Position numbers and translations under genes: made by a program. From JBBDSV01 sp040904785 (lineage in GTDB: Bacteria > Actinomycetota > Nitriliruptoria > Nitriliruptorales > Nitriliruptoraceae): a DNA stretch of 37,026 nucleotides. Where the stretch lies: assembly GCA_040904785.1 (NCBI GenBank), contig JBBDSV010000050.1, positions 1-37,026 on the forward strand, given 5' to 3'. This document shows, piece after piece, positions 20,310 through 28,472 of this stretch. The notes beneath the pieces were generated by a model that saw only the letters and a program-made list of their open reading frames with translations, was not told where the DNA came from and did no database searches. Within the stretch, counting starts at the first letter, position 1. Each line of letters starts with the position of its first letter.

Positions 20310-21078
20310 CATCGCCGGAGGAGGAGTCGCCTGATGTGCCGCGGCGTCGGGCGTTCTGTTCGGCGATGCGCAGCTCGGCCTCCCCGGGAGTCGGTGCGGA
20401 GCCTCCCAGGCGGGCGGGCAACCACCACGGATCGTCCAGGTCCGGCGTCTGCGGATAGGCGTCCTGGAGCTCGGCCAGCATCGCACCGATCCTCTCCATG
20501 ACGGTGCGGGTGCGCACCATCGCTGTACGACCCTCGGGAACGAACGGTTCGCCGTAGCGGACGAGCACAGTCACGTGGCGCTCCGGCCGCAGTGGCCGGC
20601 CCTTCGTCAGCAATCGCTGGCTGCCCCACAGCGCGACCGGGACGATCGGTGCACCGGTCTGTTCGGCCAGCCGCACGGCGCCCGATTTCGCGCGGCGCAG
20701 TTCGAATGACGGGCTGATGGTCCCTTCAGGGTGCAGACCCACGAGCGCGCCAGACTCCAATGCGGCGCGAGTCGCGGCCGCCGCGGCCATCGGATCGCCG
20801 TGGACGTCTACCGGGATCTGCCCCAGGCGGCGCATCAGCATGCCGAGGACCGGTTTGTCGAAGAACTCCTTGCGCGCGAGGAAGCGCACCTCACGCCGTG
20901 GACGCGGCGGCGCGAGCATGACGAGGGCGAAGTCGAGATAGCCGATGTGATTGGACACCAGGATGCCCGGTCCCGACGCCGGTACGTGCTCGGCACCCTC
21001 GACGCGCAGGTCGACATCGAGTGCGGCGAGGCCGGCCTCGATCAGCCGGCTCCCGACCCGGTACAACACCCCCACCAT
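20296..21078 (-). CDS. 1-acyl-sn-glycerol-3-phosphate acyltransferase (PlsC family)
   Basis: Transfers an acyl group to lysophosphatidic acid or a related acceptor at the membrane face. The family motifs are visible: NHIGYLD with His44 and Asp49 (HX4D), the arginine-bearing FLARKEFFDKPVLG region, and HPEGT (116-120). At 260 residues it is normal for the family. The ATG at 21078 has AGGAG only 3 bases upstream; the next codon, GTG at 21075, has better spacing (6). Family members vary in acceptor, so PlsC is the general call rather than proven phosphatidate synthesis. It is convergent with the solute-binding gene, overlapping 14 bp, and lies downstream of tRNA-Ala on the same strand. Confidence 0.9.
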   Translation of the reverse strand: MVGVLYRVGSRLIEAGLAALDVDLRVEGAEHVPASGPGILVSNHIGYLDFALVMLAPPRPRREVRFLARKEFFDKPVLGMLMRRLGQIPVDVHGDPMAAAAATRAALESGALVGLHPEGTISPSFELRRAKSGAVRLAEQTGAPIVPVALWGSQRLLTKGRPLRPERHVTVLVRYGEPFVPEGRTAMVRTRTVMERIGAMLAELQDAYPQTPDLDDPWWLPARLGGSAPTPGEAELRIAEQNARRRGTSGDSSSGDVTAQ

Positions 21079-21093
21079 CTGCTCCTGGCTCCG

Positions 21094-21167
21094 TGGACCC
21101 GATCGGATTTGAACCGACGACCCCCTGCATGCAAGGCAGGTGCTCTGCCGAACTGAGCTACGGGCCC
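21094..21167 (-). tRNA. tRNA-Ala (UGC)
   Basis: Read on the minus strand: acceptor GGGCCCG pairs with CGGGTCC (one G-U), D-arm AGCTC/GAGC, anticodon stem CCTGC/GCAGG with loop CTTGCAT (anticodon TGC), T-arm with TTCAAAT, discriminator A at 21094. CCA is not encoded. A TACCCT -10-like element lies at 21190-21185, 17 bases upstream. It is not part of an rRNA operon here. Confidence 0.96.
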
Positions 21168-21277
21168 GAACTGGTGCGTCGCGCAGGGTAGGGCACGGCG
21201 AGCCACCGTCGTGTCACGGTAGCCTCACGACTTCTGCCCGCCGGAGCGACATTGTTCGCCGATCGGGATGTGCTCTC

Positions 21278-21595
21278 GTGATCTACCTCGCCGCCGTCGC
21301 CGCGTTGCTCGTTGCCACGGTCGTCGGGGTCAACTTCGGGTGGCGTTGGGTGCTCGCTCCGGTGCTCGGATGGGTCCTGCTGCGATGGTTGCTCGGTTCG
21401 CTGCGTGCGCTCGTCGCCGACTCGTCGCACGCGCCGGAAGCCTTTGATGCCATCGATGCACGCGCGGCCGATGGACGCACCATCTTCTGGTGTGAAGAGT
21501 GTGGCACCGAGGTGCTGGCACTTCGCCGAGGCTCACCACGCGCGCCGAGCCACTGTGGGCAGCGGATGCATGAGCGCACCGAGTTGGGCGATTGA
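21278..21595 (+). CDS. Small membrane protein with C-terminal zinc ribbon
   Basis: 105 residues. Two hydrophobic segments (about 2-20 and 24-42) are followed by a short linker and a Cys cluster, WCEECGTEVLAL then SHCGQRMHER, which resembles a half zinc ribbon (CxxC and C/H ligands). I recognise no named family. GTG at 21278 is preferred because earlier codons overlap the tRNA-Ala region and lack hydrophobic or family character. There is no strong ribosome site. It is convergent with crgA across a DnaA-box-rich gap. Function unknown. Confidence 0.65.
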   Translation: MIYLAAVAALLVATVVGVNFGWRWVLAPVLGWVLLRWLLGSLRALVADSSHAPEAFDAIDARAADGRTIFWCEECGTEVLALRRGSPRAPSHCGQRMHERTELGD

Positions 21596-21650
21596 TCGGG
21601 CAGAAAATGCCTGTCAGCGGGCGAATTCGGCCGATCAGGCGCGGGTAGGC

Positions 21651-21799
21651 CATCCACAGGCCTGTGGATCGCCCGTGTGGATCGCCCGCGCGCTGGGCGG
21701 TGTTATCCACAGGCTGTGGAGCAGATACGCGCGCTTGTCGCGCGTCAAGATTGCATAACGTTCGCGAGGCGCACGGTTTGGTAATGCGGCTGTGGATTG
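21651..21799. promoter_or_regulatory. DnaA-box cluster with head-to-head pairs between convergent genes
   Basis: The stretch 21652-21669 is a perfect 18-bp palindrome made of two abutting inverted boxes (ATCCACAGG / CCTGTGGAT). TGTGGATCG follows at 21676-21684. TTATCCACA, a perfect box at 21703-21711, continues into a second inverted pair (TCCACAG G CTGTGGA, 21706-21720). TGTGGATTG is at 21791-21799. The gap (21596-21803) lies between convergent genes, so a promoter role is unlikely. The pattern suggests a DnaA-binding locus distinct from the dnaA-dnaN region, about 17 kb away. Confidence 0.65.
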
Positions 21800-21803
21800 T
21801 CGA

Positions 21804-22076
21804 TCAGCGCCAGCGCGTGAGGAAACCGAATCCCGCCATCAGGAGGACGAATCCACCGACGAGGCTCCAATGGCCCCCGAGCCAGATCCATCCGCGCAGC
21901 ATCCGTGCGACCGCGGGAAGGTTGCCGAGCAGGATCACGATGACGCCGGCGACGAGGAGTCCAGCGCCGGTTGCGGGAACCCATGTCGGTGACGGTGCCG
22001 GCCGCTTCTCCGGCTCGTGCGTCTGGTACTCGCGCGGGCGATTGCGTCCGTGGCGACGGTGGCGGCTGACCGGCAT
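21804..22076 (-). CDS. crgA: Cell division protein CrgA
   Basis: 90-residue membrane protein of the CrgA family, which in mycobacteria interacts with FtsZ, FtsI and FtsQ and helps the division complex assemble. A basic, Pro-rich cytoplasmic N-terminus leads to the family core SPTWVPATGAGLLVAGVIVI (first helix, about 30-52) and a second helix (HWSLVGGFVLLMAGFGF, about 69-86), with a WLGG turn between. ATG at 22076 has AGGAG 5 bases upstream. Its position near gyrA, trpG and pknB is conserved in Actinomycetota. It is followed on the same strand by no gene until the tRNA-Ala region. Confidence 0.93.
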   Translation of the reverse strand: MPVSRHRRHGRNRPREYQTHEPEKRPAPSPTWVPATGAGLLVAGVIVILLGNLPAVARMLRGWIWLGGHWSLVGGFVLLMAGFGFLTRWR

Positions 22077-22142
22077 CGCGGCTCCTGCGGCTGGGTGTCC
22101 ATCGAAGCGTACTGCGCGGCGTTGTGCCGTTCGTCGCGACCG

Positions 22143-23201
22143 TCACCGCGTGCGGAACCCCAAGGCGCCGGCCATTTCGCCCAGCAGTTCGGCGACTTCT
22201 TCGTCGAGCTGCAACGCGTCGAGTGCGGCGAATCCGTCCGTCAGCGCGGCGTCGATGTACGCCTCGGCGATCGCGGGTGCGTCTGCGTCCCGGACGAGCC
22301 TGCGGGCACGGCCGACGTCGTCATCGGTCAAGTCCGGCAGACCCAGCAGCGCATCCAATTCCCGTGCGGATGCCTCATCGAGCCGGGCGAGCGCCTCGGC
22401 GATCAGCAGTGTGCGCTTGCCTTCGGCAAGATCGGACGACGTTGACTTGCCCGTCGCATCCTCGTCGCCGAACAGTCCCAGCAAATCGTCACGTACCTGG
22501 AAAGCCCGACCGATCGGGTCGCCGAACGCCGCCAGTCCATTGACGAGGGCGTCATCGGCACCGGCGAGGAGTGCGCCAACTTCGAGCGGCCGGGCGACGG
22601 AGTAGCGGCCCGACTTGAGTGTGGCGACCTTCTCGGCGGTCGCCCGGTCGCTTATGCCGGCGGTTGCGCTGTACAAATCGAGGTACTGCCCCGCCATGAC
22701 CTCCTCACGCAGTCGCGTGAAGCGCGCGAATGCCGTGATCGTCGCCTGCGGTGCCGCGGTCGTGCGGAAGAATGCGGCATCGGCGTAGACGAAGGCGAGG
22801 TCACCGAGCAGAATCGCGACGGCTCGCCCGAAGGACGACGATCGTCCGCGCCATTCGTTCTCCTGGTGGGCCGAGGCGAACTTCCGATGGACGGTCGGCG
22901 CTCCCCGCCGGGTGGAGGCCCGGTCGATGACGTCGTCGTGTACCAGCGCGCAGGTGTGCAGCAACTCCATCGCCAGCGCCGGCCCCATCGCCGCGTCGAG
23001 GTCGCGACCTCCGCCGGCGCGATACCCCAACAGCAGCAGGACCGGACGGATGCGCTTGCCGCCGGCCAGGAATGCCCGCAGTGCATCGCCGACCGGTGCG
23101 AGTGCTGCATCGTCGGCGACGAGCCGTTCGAGACACGCATCCAACTCGCGATCGAGCGCATCATCGACGCGTTGGCGGATCGAATCGAGCGTTTGACTCA
23201 C
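22143..23201 (-). CDS. Polyprenyl (geranylgeranyl-type) diphosphate synthase
   Basis: Trans-isoprenyl diphosphate synthase (IspA/IdsA/GrcC type) that condenses isopentenyl diphosphate with allylic diphosphates. At 352 residues it has GGKRIRPVLLLLG (47-59), a first Asp-rich motif HDDVID (88-93), and a second region RDDLLGLFGDEDATGK in the form found in actinobacterial enzymes. The GTG at 23201 (SQTLDSIRQRVDD) has a GAGGG run upstream; longer frames lack similarity. The product could feed quinones, carotenoids or undecaprenyl synthesis, and chain length cannot be read reliably. It diverges from trpG and is followed by crgA after 66 bp. Confidence 0.9.
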   Translation of the reverse strand: MSQTLDSIRQRVDDALDRELDACLERLVADDAALAPVGDALRAFLAGGKRIRPVLLLLGYRAGGGRDLDAAMGPALAMELLHTCALVHDDVIDRASTRRGAPTVHRKFASAHQENEWRGRSSSFGRAVAILLGDLAFVYADAAFFRTTAAPQATITAFARFTRLREEVMAGQYLDLYSATAGISDRATAEKVATLKSGRYSVARPLEVGALLAGADDALVNGLAAFGDPIGRAFQVRDDLLGLFGDEDATGKSTSSDLAEGKRTLLIAEALARLDEASARELDALLGLPDLTDDDVGRARRLVRDADAPAIAEAYIDAALTDGFAALDALQLDEEVAELLGEMAGALGFRTR

Positions 23202-23267
23202 GCGCCACCCTCGGACCGGACTGCGGCCTGCCATGACCTCGGGCAGCCCGTGGCACCGTATCGCGGT

Positions 23268-23280
23268 TACGATCGCGGCA
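23268..23280 (+). promoter_or_regulatory. Candidate leaderless promoter of trpG/pabA
   Basis: A TACGAT -10 element at 23268-23273 lies only 6 bases before the ATG at 23280, which would place the transcript start at or next to the start codon. No ribosome site is visible. Leaderless mRNAs are common in Actinomycetota. No convincing -35 is seen. A matching layout (TATCGT, 6 bases, ATG) is found before the M50 protease gene. Confidence 0.45.
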
Positions 23281-23915
23281 TGGAGACTGCGGCCGCCCCG
23301 ACACCGCGCTTGCTCGTCGTCGACAACTACGACTCCTTCACCTACAACCTGGTGCAGGAGCTCGGCGAGCTCGGCGCCAGCGTCGACGTCGTGCGCAATG
23401 ACGCTTTTGTCGTCGAGGAGATCGTCGCCACGCCACCCGACGGTGTCGTGATCTCGCCGGGACCCGGTACACCCGACGACGCTGGTGCGTCGAATGCGCT
23501 GATCGCCGCGCTCGCCGGCGTTCGTCCGATTCTCGGCGTGTGTCTCGGCCACCAGTGCATCGCGGCCGTGTACGGCGGGCGCATCGTTCGTGCTCCGACG
23601 ATCGTGCATGGCAAGACGTCGCAGATGCACCATCGGGGTGTCGGCGTGCTCACCGGACTTCCCGATCCCTTCGAGGCGACGCGGTACCACTCCTTGATCG
23701 TCGAACGAGACACGTTGCCCGACGAACTCGAGGTCACCGCCGAGACGGCCGACGGACTCATCATGGCTCTGCGTCACCGTGAGTTGGCGATCGAAGGGGT
23801 GCAGTTCCACCCGGAATCGATTCTCACGTCGACAGGCATGCAGTTGTTGGACAACTTCGTGCGCAGGTGCCGCGGCGTCACGACGGCTGACTCGGCGACC
23901 GTCACGTCGGCTTGA
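23280..23915 (+). CDS. Glutamine amidotransferase, TrpG/PabA family
   Basis: Class I glutamine amidotransferase that supplies ammonia to anthranilate synthase or aminodeoxychorismate synthase. The 211-residue protein has the family start LLVVDNYDSFTYNLVQ, the oxyanion and loop motifs SPGPGTPDDAG, and the catalytic triad Cys88 (GVCLGHQ), His177 and Glu179 (QFHPES). The position matches trpG/pabA near pknB in mycobacteria. The partner (trpE or pabB) is not in the window, so trp or folate pathway cannot be chosen. ATG at 23280 sits right after a -10-like TACGAT, so it may be leaderless. It is convergent with the PDZ protease gene, 5 bp apart. Confidence 0.92.
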   Translation: METAAAPTPRLLVVDNYDSFTYNLVQELGELGASVDVVRNDAFVVEEIVATPPDGVVISPGPGTPDDAGASNALIAALAGVRPILGVCLGHQCIAAVYGGRIVRAPTIVHGKTSQMHHRGVGVLTGLPDPFEATRYHSLIVERDTLPDELEVTAETADGLIMALRHRELAIEGVQFHPESILTSTGMQLLDNFVRRCRGVTTADSATVTSA

Positions 23916-23939
23916 CGCCGCTACTCGCGTAGCGCGGCG
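23916..23939. terminator. Hairpin between convergent trpG and protease genes
   Basis: GCTAC (23920-23924), loop TCGC and GTAGC (23929-23933) form a perfect stem. It is extended by imperfect GC pairs (CGCC/GCGGCG) to about 23916-23939. It spans the stop codon of the minus-strand gene and directly follows the trpG stop, so it could serve as a bidirectional terminator. No T-run is present, as is common in high-GC genomes. Confidence 0.4.
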
Positions 23940-24916
23940 AGCACATCGTCGAATGTCTCGACGCCGATGATGTCGATGTCTACGCCTGCCCCACGTGCGT
24001 CCTCGATCTGCAGGTCGGGCACGAGCACGACGTCAGCACCCTCGCGCGCGGCGGCGCGCACCTTCTCGGCGACACCGCCGACCGGTCCGACGGTGCCGTC
24101 GGCGTCGAGCGACCCGGTTCCCGCGATCACCCGGCCGCCGACGAGATCCTCGTCGGCGAGCAGGTCGTAGACCGTGAGCCCGAACATCATTCCCGCGCTG
24201 GGTCCGCCGATGCGTGTCTCTTCGGCGAGCCGTATGTCGAAGGGCAGACGAAGTTCGTCGACTGCGGTCTGGATCGCGACGCCGAGCCGCGGCATGTCCT
24301 GCTCCGGCGCCCGTTCCAGTTGGACGCGGTGGGTCTGCGTGTCCTCGCCACGCTGGATCGTCAATTCGATCACGTCACCGACGCGTCGCGATCGCACATC
24401 GCGCTGGAGTTCTTCGGCGGCGATGACCGCGGTTCCGTCGACGGATTCGATCACGTCGCCGGGTTGGAGCACGCCGTCGGCGGGGCTGTCGGTGACGACG
24501 TCGACGACGACCACTTCGGTGACCATTTCGGTCTCGTAGCCGGCGGCGCGGGCTCCCACCGCCGCGGCGACTTCGAACTGCCGTCCGAACCGGTCGCGCT
24601 GGAGCCGCAGATACTCGTCGCGTTCGAGATCGGGTGGATACACCTGTTCCACCCGATACAGCTCGCGCTGGTCGGAGATCGCGGCCATCAATGCCTGGGC
24701 GGGCGGCTGCTGGCGCAATCGGACGGTCAGCATCAGCGTGCGGCCGTCGAGCTCACCGACGTCGACACCCTCGATCGCGATCAACGGCGCCAGTTCGTTC
24801 GCCGGACCGGGGATGTACTCGACGAGCGGCAGTGGCACGACGACGCTTGCCCACGCGACGACGGCGACACTGCTGCCGACCACGATCTCCCGCAGCCACC
24901 GCCGTGCTCGCTTCAC
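23921..24916 (-). CDS. Membrane-anchored PDZ-S16 (Lon-like) protease
   Basis: 331-residue extracytoplasmic protease of the YlbL/Lon-like type. One hydrophobic N-terminal helix (about 10-30, EIVVGSSVAVVAWASVVVPL) anchors it. A PDZ domain is near residues 130-215 (VVVDVVTDSPADGVLQPGDV). The S16 domain has the catalytic Ser240 in GGPSAGMMFGL and Lys285 in GGVAEKVRAA, a 45-residue spacing like Lon. The GTG at 24916 overlaps the stop of the upstream M50 gene (GTGA). Together the coupled proteases could act in sequence on envelope substrates, for example in regulated intramembrane proteolysis, which is inference. The last gene of the pair ends 5 bp from trpG. Confidence 0.87.
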   Translation of the reverse strand: MKRARRWLREIVVGSSVAVVAWASVVVPLPLVEYIPGPANELAPLIAIEGVDVGELDGRTLMLTVRLRQQPPAQALMAAISDQRELYRVEQVYPPDLERDEYLRLQRDRFGRQFEVAAAVGARAAGYETEMVTEVVVVDVVTDSPADGVLQPGDVIESVDGTAVIAAEELQRDVRSRRVGDVIELTIQRGEDTQTHRVQLERAPEQDMPRLGVAIQTAVDELRLPFDIRLAEETRIGGPSAGMMFGLTVYDLLADEDLVGGRVIAGTGSLDADGTVGPVGGVAEKVRAAAREGADVVLVPDLQIEDARGAGVDIDIIGVETFDDVLAALRE

Positions 24917-25893
24917 GAGGCGCCCACGCGTCCGCGCGATTGCGTGATGTCGCGAAGTGCAGTCGCGACCCATCGCTGCGGCAGCACGGCGACGATGTCT
25001 CCTTGGCGGGTGACCGCGACCGCGTCATGATCGGCGAACGCGTCGATGAGCGCGTGAAGATCTGCGTCGGCGTCGATGCGCGGGAGCGTCGACGCATCGA
25101 CCAACAGCTCGCCGCCGATGTCGCGATGTCCGTCGAGCAGGTCGCCGACCGTGGTGTGCGTGTACGTCGCGTCAAGGCGTGCTGCACCCAACTCTCGGCG
25201 TGCCGCGGAGAACAGGAACATCCCGACGACTAGGTACCAGAGTGCGCCGAGCACGGCGCCGGTCGACACGACCGCCACCCAGATGCCGAATCCGACGAGA
25301 CCCAGCCCGAGTAGCTGCCCCAGCCATGAAGTGATCGACACCGCACGGTCACGGCGGCGCAACAGTCCCCACAACAGCGCACGCAGGACACGGCCGCCGT
25401 CGAGTGGAGCGCCCGGGACGAGATTGAAGATCGCCAGCGCAAGATTGAGCCACCCGAGCAGCCCGGCGACGGCCCCGATCGCCGGTCCCGCAGGGTCGAT
25501 CACCGCGCGGGAGGCCGTCGCGACAAGCCCGAAAACGGCGGCACAAACGAGACTGGCCCACGGTCCCACGGCGGCGATGGCGAATTCGTCACGAGGTCGG
25601 TGAGCGTGGGCGTCCATCTCGGTCACGCCGCCGAAGAGGAACAGCGTGATGCCCCGCACGTCGATGCCTCGATGGCGGGCCTCGAACGCGTGAGCGAGCT
25701 CGTGCGCGAGGATCGACGCGAAGAACAGGGTCGCACCGACGAGCGCCATCACGACCGCCAGTGGCCAGCCGAACGCCGGCGAGAACCGGGTAGAGAACGT
25801 CCAGGCGACGAGGATCGCAATGACGGCGAGCGACGGATCGAGTCGGACCTCGATGCCGTGCACGTGGATGAGCCGAACAGCGCGGGAGAACAT
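24913..25893 (-). CDS. M50 site-2 protease family metalloprotease
   Basis: 326-residue polytopic intramembrane zinc metalloprotease. The zinc-binding HELAH motif is at 64-68, with the third ligand Asp165 in NLVPGAPLDGGR (157-168). About six hydrophobic segments are visible. The C-terminal ~70 residues (VGDLLDGH, then an α/β stretch) resemble a partial CBS module that might sense a nucleotide. S2P proteases usually cut membrane-spanning anti-sigma factors or signal peptides; the substrate is unknown. The ATG at 25893 lies 6 bases after a TATCGT -10-like element, suggesting a leaderless transcript. It is coupled to the PDZ-S16 protease gene and diverges from the copper module. Confidence 0.87.
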   Translation of the reverse strand: MFSRAVRLIHVHGIEVRLDPSLAVIAILVAWTFSTRFSPAFGWPLAVVMALVGATLFFASILAHELAHAFEARHRGIDVRGITLFLFGGVTEMDAHAHRPRDEFAIAAVGPWASLVCAAVFGLVATASRAVIDPAGPAIGAVAGLLGWLNLALAIFNLVPGAPLDGGRVLRALLWGLLRRRDRAVSITSWLGQLLGLGLVGFGIWVAVVSTGAVLGALWYLVVGMFLFSAARRELGAARLDATYTHTTVGDLLDGHRDIGGELLVDASTLPRIDADADLHALIDAFADHDAVAVTRQGDIVAVLPQRWVATALRDITQSRGRVGAS

Positions 25894-25983
25894 GCGCCGA
25901 CGATACCCGGGCGTGATTCGCCACGGACACGCGCCACCGCCTACCGTCGGTCATCATCACCCGTCGTCGTGCGGGAGTCATCC

Positions 25984-27624
25984 ATGCAGACGTGGCCGCG
26001 CGACCGACGCCGGACGCTGCTCATCGCGATGTTGGCCCTGTTGGCGTGGGTTGCACTTGCCGTGCCGGCCGCGGGCCACGCGTTTCTCGTCGCGACGGAT
26101 CCGGCCGACGGCGCAACGCTCCCCGACGCGCCGGAACAGTTCGCGCTCGACTTCGATGAGGCCGTCGAGGTGCCACTCGACGGGGTGCGACTCTTCGATG
26201 CCGCGGGTGCACGACTTGCGGTCACCCCGGCGGTCGACGGGGGTACGTCGATCGTCATCGACCTTCCGCCCTTGTCCGATGGCGCCTACGTGCTGACGTG
26301 GCGTGTCGTGTCTGACGACGGCCATCCCGTCGCGGGCACGGTCACGTTCTCCGTCGGCACCGCGGCCGGTGTCGACGAGGCGCTGCTGGCCGAGTTGACC
26401 GTCGAAGATGCGTCAATCTCCCCGGTGACGCAGGCTCTGCGTGCGCTCACGTATGCGGTGACGTTGCTGGCCGCCGGCCTGGCGGTGTTCCTCGCGTGGC
26501 TCGTGCCCCCGTCGACCGCGGTGCCAACCCGGGTGTCTCGCATGGCGGCCGGTGCGGCGATCGCGGGTGTCGTCGCGAGCAGTGCAGCATTCGTCGCCCA
26601 GGTCATGTCGGTGACGGGACGTGGCTTGGCTGAAGCGATGCAGCCGCAGGTGATCACCGAGATGCTCGGGACACCGTTCGGCCAGTCAGCCGTGCTCCGC
26701 GTGATCTGGACGGCGTTGACGGCGGTGCTGCTGCTGCGGCGGGCGCATCGACGTGTGCCCGCGGTAACGGGCATCATTGCGATCTTTACGTTCGTCATCG
26801 ACGGCCATCAGCGTGTCGTTGACCCGGTGGCGTTGCTCGTGGGGGCCGACCTCGTCCATCTCGCCGTCGGCGCATTGTGGATCGGGGCCGTTGTCGGATT
26901 GGTGCTCGTCCTCCGCGGGCCACCAGCGGTCGCGCCCGTGGTGGCCATCGTCGATCGCGTGAGCGCCGCCGGCCTTGTTTCGGCAGCCATCATTGTCGTT
27001 ACCGGCGTGATGATGGCCGTGCCACTCGTTCGCGTCCCGAGTGCGCTGGCGACGACGGCGTACGGACGCGTGCTGCTCGTCAAGGCCGCCGCGGTCGTCA
27101 TCGTGCTCGCCATTGCCGCCGTCAACCGCTGGCGGTTGGTGCCGGCCATTTCGAACGAGCCGGAGGAGGCGCGCGCGTGGCGCCGACTGCGGTTGGCGCT
27201 GGGCATCGAGATCGGGGTGCTCGCCCTCGTGGTCTCGGTCAGTGGGGTGCTTGCGACGACACCGCCGGCAGCGCAGGTAATCGGGGCGAGCGGAATCTTC
27301 GTCGCCGACGCGCCGTTGACCGACACGCTGACGGCGGAGCTTGTCATCGACCCCAACGAGGTGGGCCGAAACGCGGTCCACCTCTACGTCTTTGGCGTCG
27401 GCGGACAACCGGCGGCCGACGTCGACGGTGCGCTGCTGGAGCTGACCCACGCGCCATCCGGAACGGGCCCGGTCCGTGTCGAGCCGTTCGCCGCGGGACC
27501 CGGGCACTGGGTCGCGAACGTCGACGACTTCGTCCTTCCCGGTCGGTGGACGGTGGAGGTGGTCGTCGGTACGGGCCGGTTCGACGAAGCCCGGGCGACG
27601 TTCACGACGACGATCGTCGACTAG
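25984..27624 (+). CDS. CopC-CopD fusion copper transport/resistance protein
   Basis: 546-residue protein of the YcnJ type. A signal peptide ends near GHAFL, leaving a mature His32 suited to copper binding. The CopC-like domain (about 32-128) contains the SDDGHPVAGTVTFSV motif. The CopD-like membrane domain has about eight helices from residue ~150 onwards. The C-terminal ~130 residues are a soluble extracytoplasmic β-rich domain. In Bacillus YcnJ is linked to copper acquisition, while in other hosts CopCD is linked to resistance, so the direction is open. ATG at 25984 has GGGAG about 8 bases upstream. It is the first gene of a copper module transcribed away from the proteases. Confidence 0.9.
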   Translation: MQTWPRDRRRTLLIAMLALLAWVALAVPAAGHAFLVATDPADGATLPDAPEQFALDFDEAVEVPLDGVRLFDAAGARLAVTPAVDGGTSIVIDLPPLSDGAYVLTWRVVSDDGHPVAGTVTFSVGTAAGVDEALLAELTVEDASISPVTQALRALTYAVTLLAAGLAVFLAWLVPPSTAVPTRVSRMAAGAAIAGVVASSAAFVAQVMSVTGRGLAEAMQPQVITEMLGTPFGQSAVLRVIWTALTAVLLLRRAHRRVPAVTGIIAIFTFVIDGHQRVVDPVALLVGADLVHLAVGALWIGAVVGLVLVLRGPPAVAPVVAIVDRVSAAGLVSAAIIVVTGVMMAVPLVRVPSALATTAYGRVLLVKAAAVVIVLAIAAVNRWRLVPAISNEPEEARAWRRLRLALGIEIGVLALVVSVSGVLATTPPAAQVIGASGIFVADAPLTDTLTAELVIDPNEVGRNAVHLYVFGVGGQPAADVDGALLELTHAPSGTGPVRVEPFAAGPGHWVANVDDFVLPGRWTVEVVVGTGRFDEARATFTTTIVD

Positions 27625-27677
27625 GTGTACCCGGCGGGCGACCATGTGCCCCGCCGAGAACGTGCGAGGAGGCATTC

Positions 27678-28472
27678 ATGCGGCACGGTCGGGACCGACG
27701 AGCGTCGGTGCGGCGGCAGATCCGTGCCGCTGCGTTGGCCGCGGCAACCGTCGCAATGCTGCTGCCCGCAGGCACCGCATGGGCCCATCCGTACATCGTG
27801 GGCGGCGAGGTCGCCGTCGACAGCAGCGTGGAGGTCACGCTCGCGATGGCGCACGGATGCGGCACGGAGTCCGATGCCGGTGGCGACCCGACCCGTGAGA
27901 TCGCGATCGAGGTCGACGAGTGGCTTCGCATCATCGACGTCCCGGTGCCGGATGGTTGGCAGGTGGACGTCGAGACCGATGCGCGCGGCCGCGTCGAAGC
28001 GGTGGTGTGGACGGCGACGACTGCCGAAGTGGCGGCCCCGCAGGTGACGTTCACTGCCGTTGTGCACGGGACGGCCGGACAGGAGCGCTACCTCGCCGTC
28101 TACCAGGGCTGCGACGACTTCGCCTACCGGTGGATCGGCACGCCAGACGAACCGGCGGCCGACCCGGCGGTGCGTGTTCGGCTCGCCCCCGCCGATCCGC
28201 TGCGTCCGCCCCCGCAGGATCCACCGCCGGACGACGCCGCAGCGTCACCGTCGGACGTCGCGCCTGCCGATCCGCCGGATGCCCCGTCCTCCGAAACGAG
28301 TTCAGCCTCCGACGACGGGGCCGACGACGAGGAAGCGACCAGCGGTGTTCCGTCCAACGCACCACAGCGGCCCGCCGATGCCGCGACGGCGCGTGTGCCG
28401 GGCGCACTCGTCGTCGGCGGCCTGGTCGCACTCGCCCTCGCCGCTGGATGGTGGTGGCGTCGTCGTGCGTGA
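27678..28472 (+). CDS. YcnI-like (DUF1775) copper-binding protein
   Basis: 264-residue exported protein. The signal peptide ends before His37 in AWAHPYIVGG, the mature N-terminal His typical of YcnI copper-binding proteins. The DUF1775 domain (about 37-175) includes MAHGCGTES and the end motif YRWIGTPDEP. A long Pro/Asp/Ser-rich linker (about 180-235) precedes one C-terminal helix (VVGGLVALALAAGWWWRRRA), so it is membrane anchored. The ATG at 27678 has GAGGAGG upstream, 53 bp after the CopCD gene. In Bacillus, YcnI acts beside YcnJ in copper homeostasis. The stop overlaps the following gene by 8 bp. Confidence 0.9.
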   Translation: MRHGRDRRASVRRQIRAAALAAATVAMLLPAGTAWAHPYIVGGEVAVDSSVEVTLAMAHGCGTESDAGGDPTREIAIEVDEWLRIIDVPVPDGWQVDVETDARGRVEAVVWTATTAEVAAPQVTFTAVVHGTAGQERYLAVYQGCDDFAYRWIGTPDEPAADPAVRVRLAPADPLRPPPQDPPPDDAAASPSDVAPADPPDAPSSETSSASDDGADDEEATSGVPSNAPQRPADAATARVPGALVVGGLVALALAAGWWWRRRA

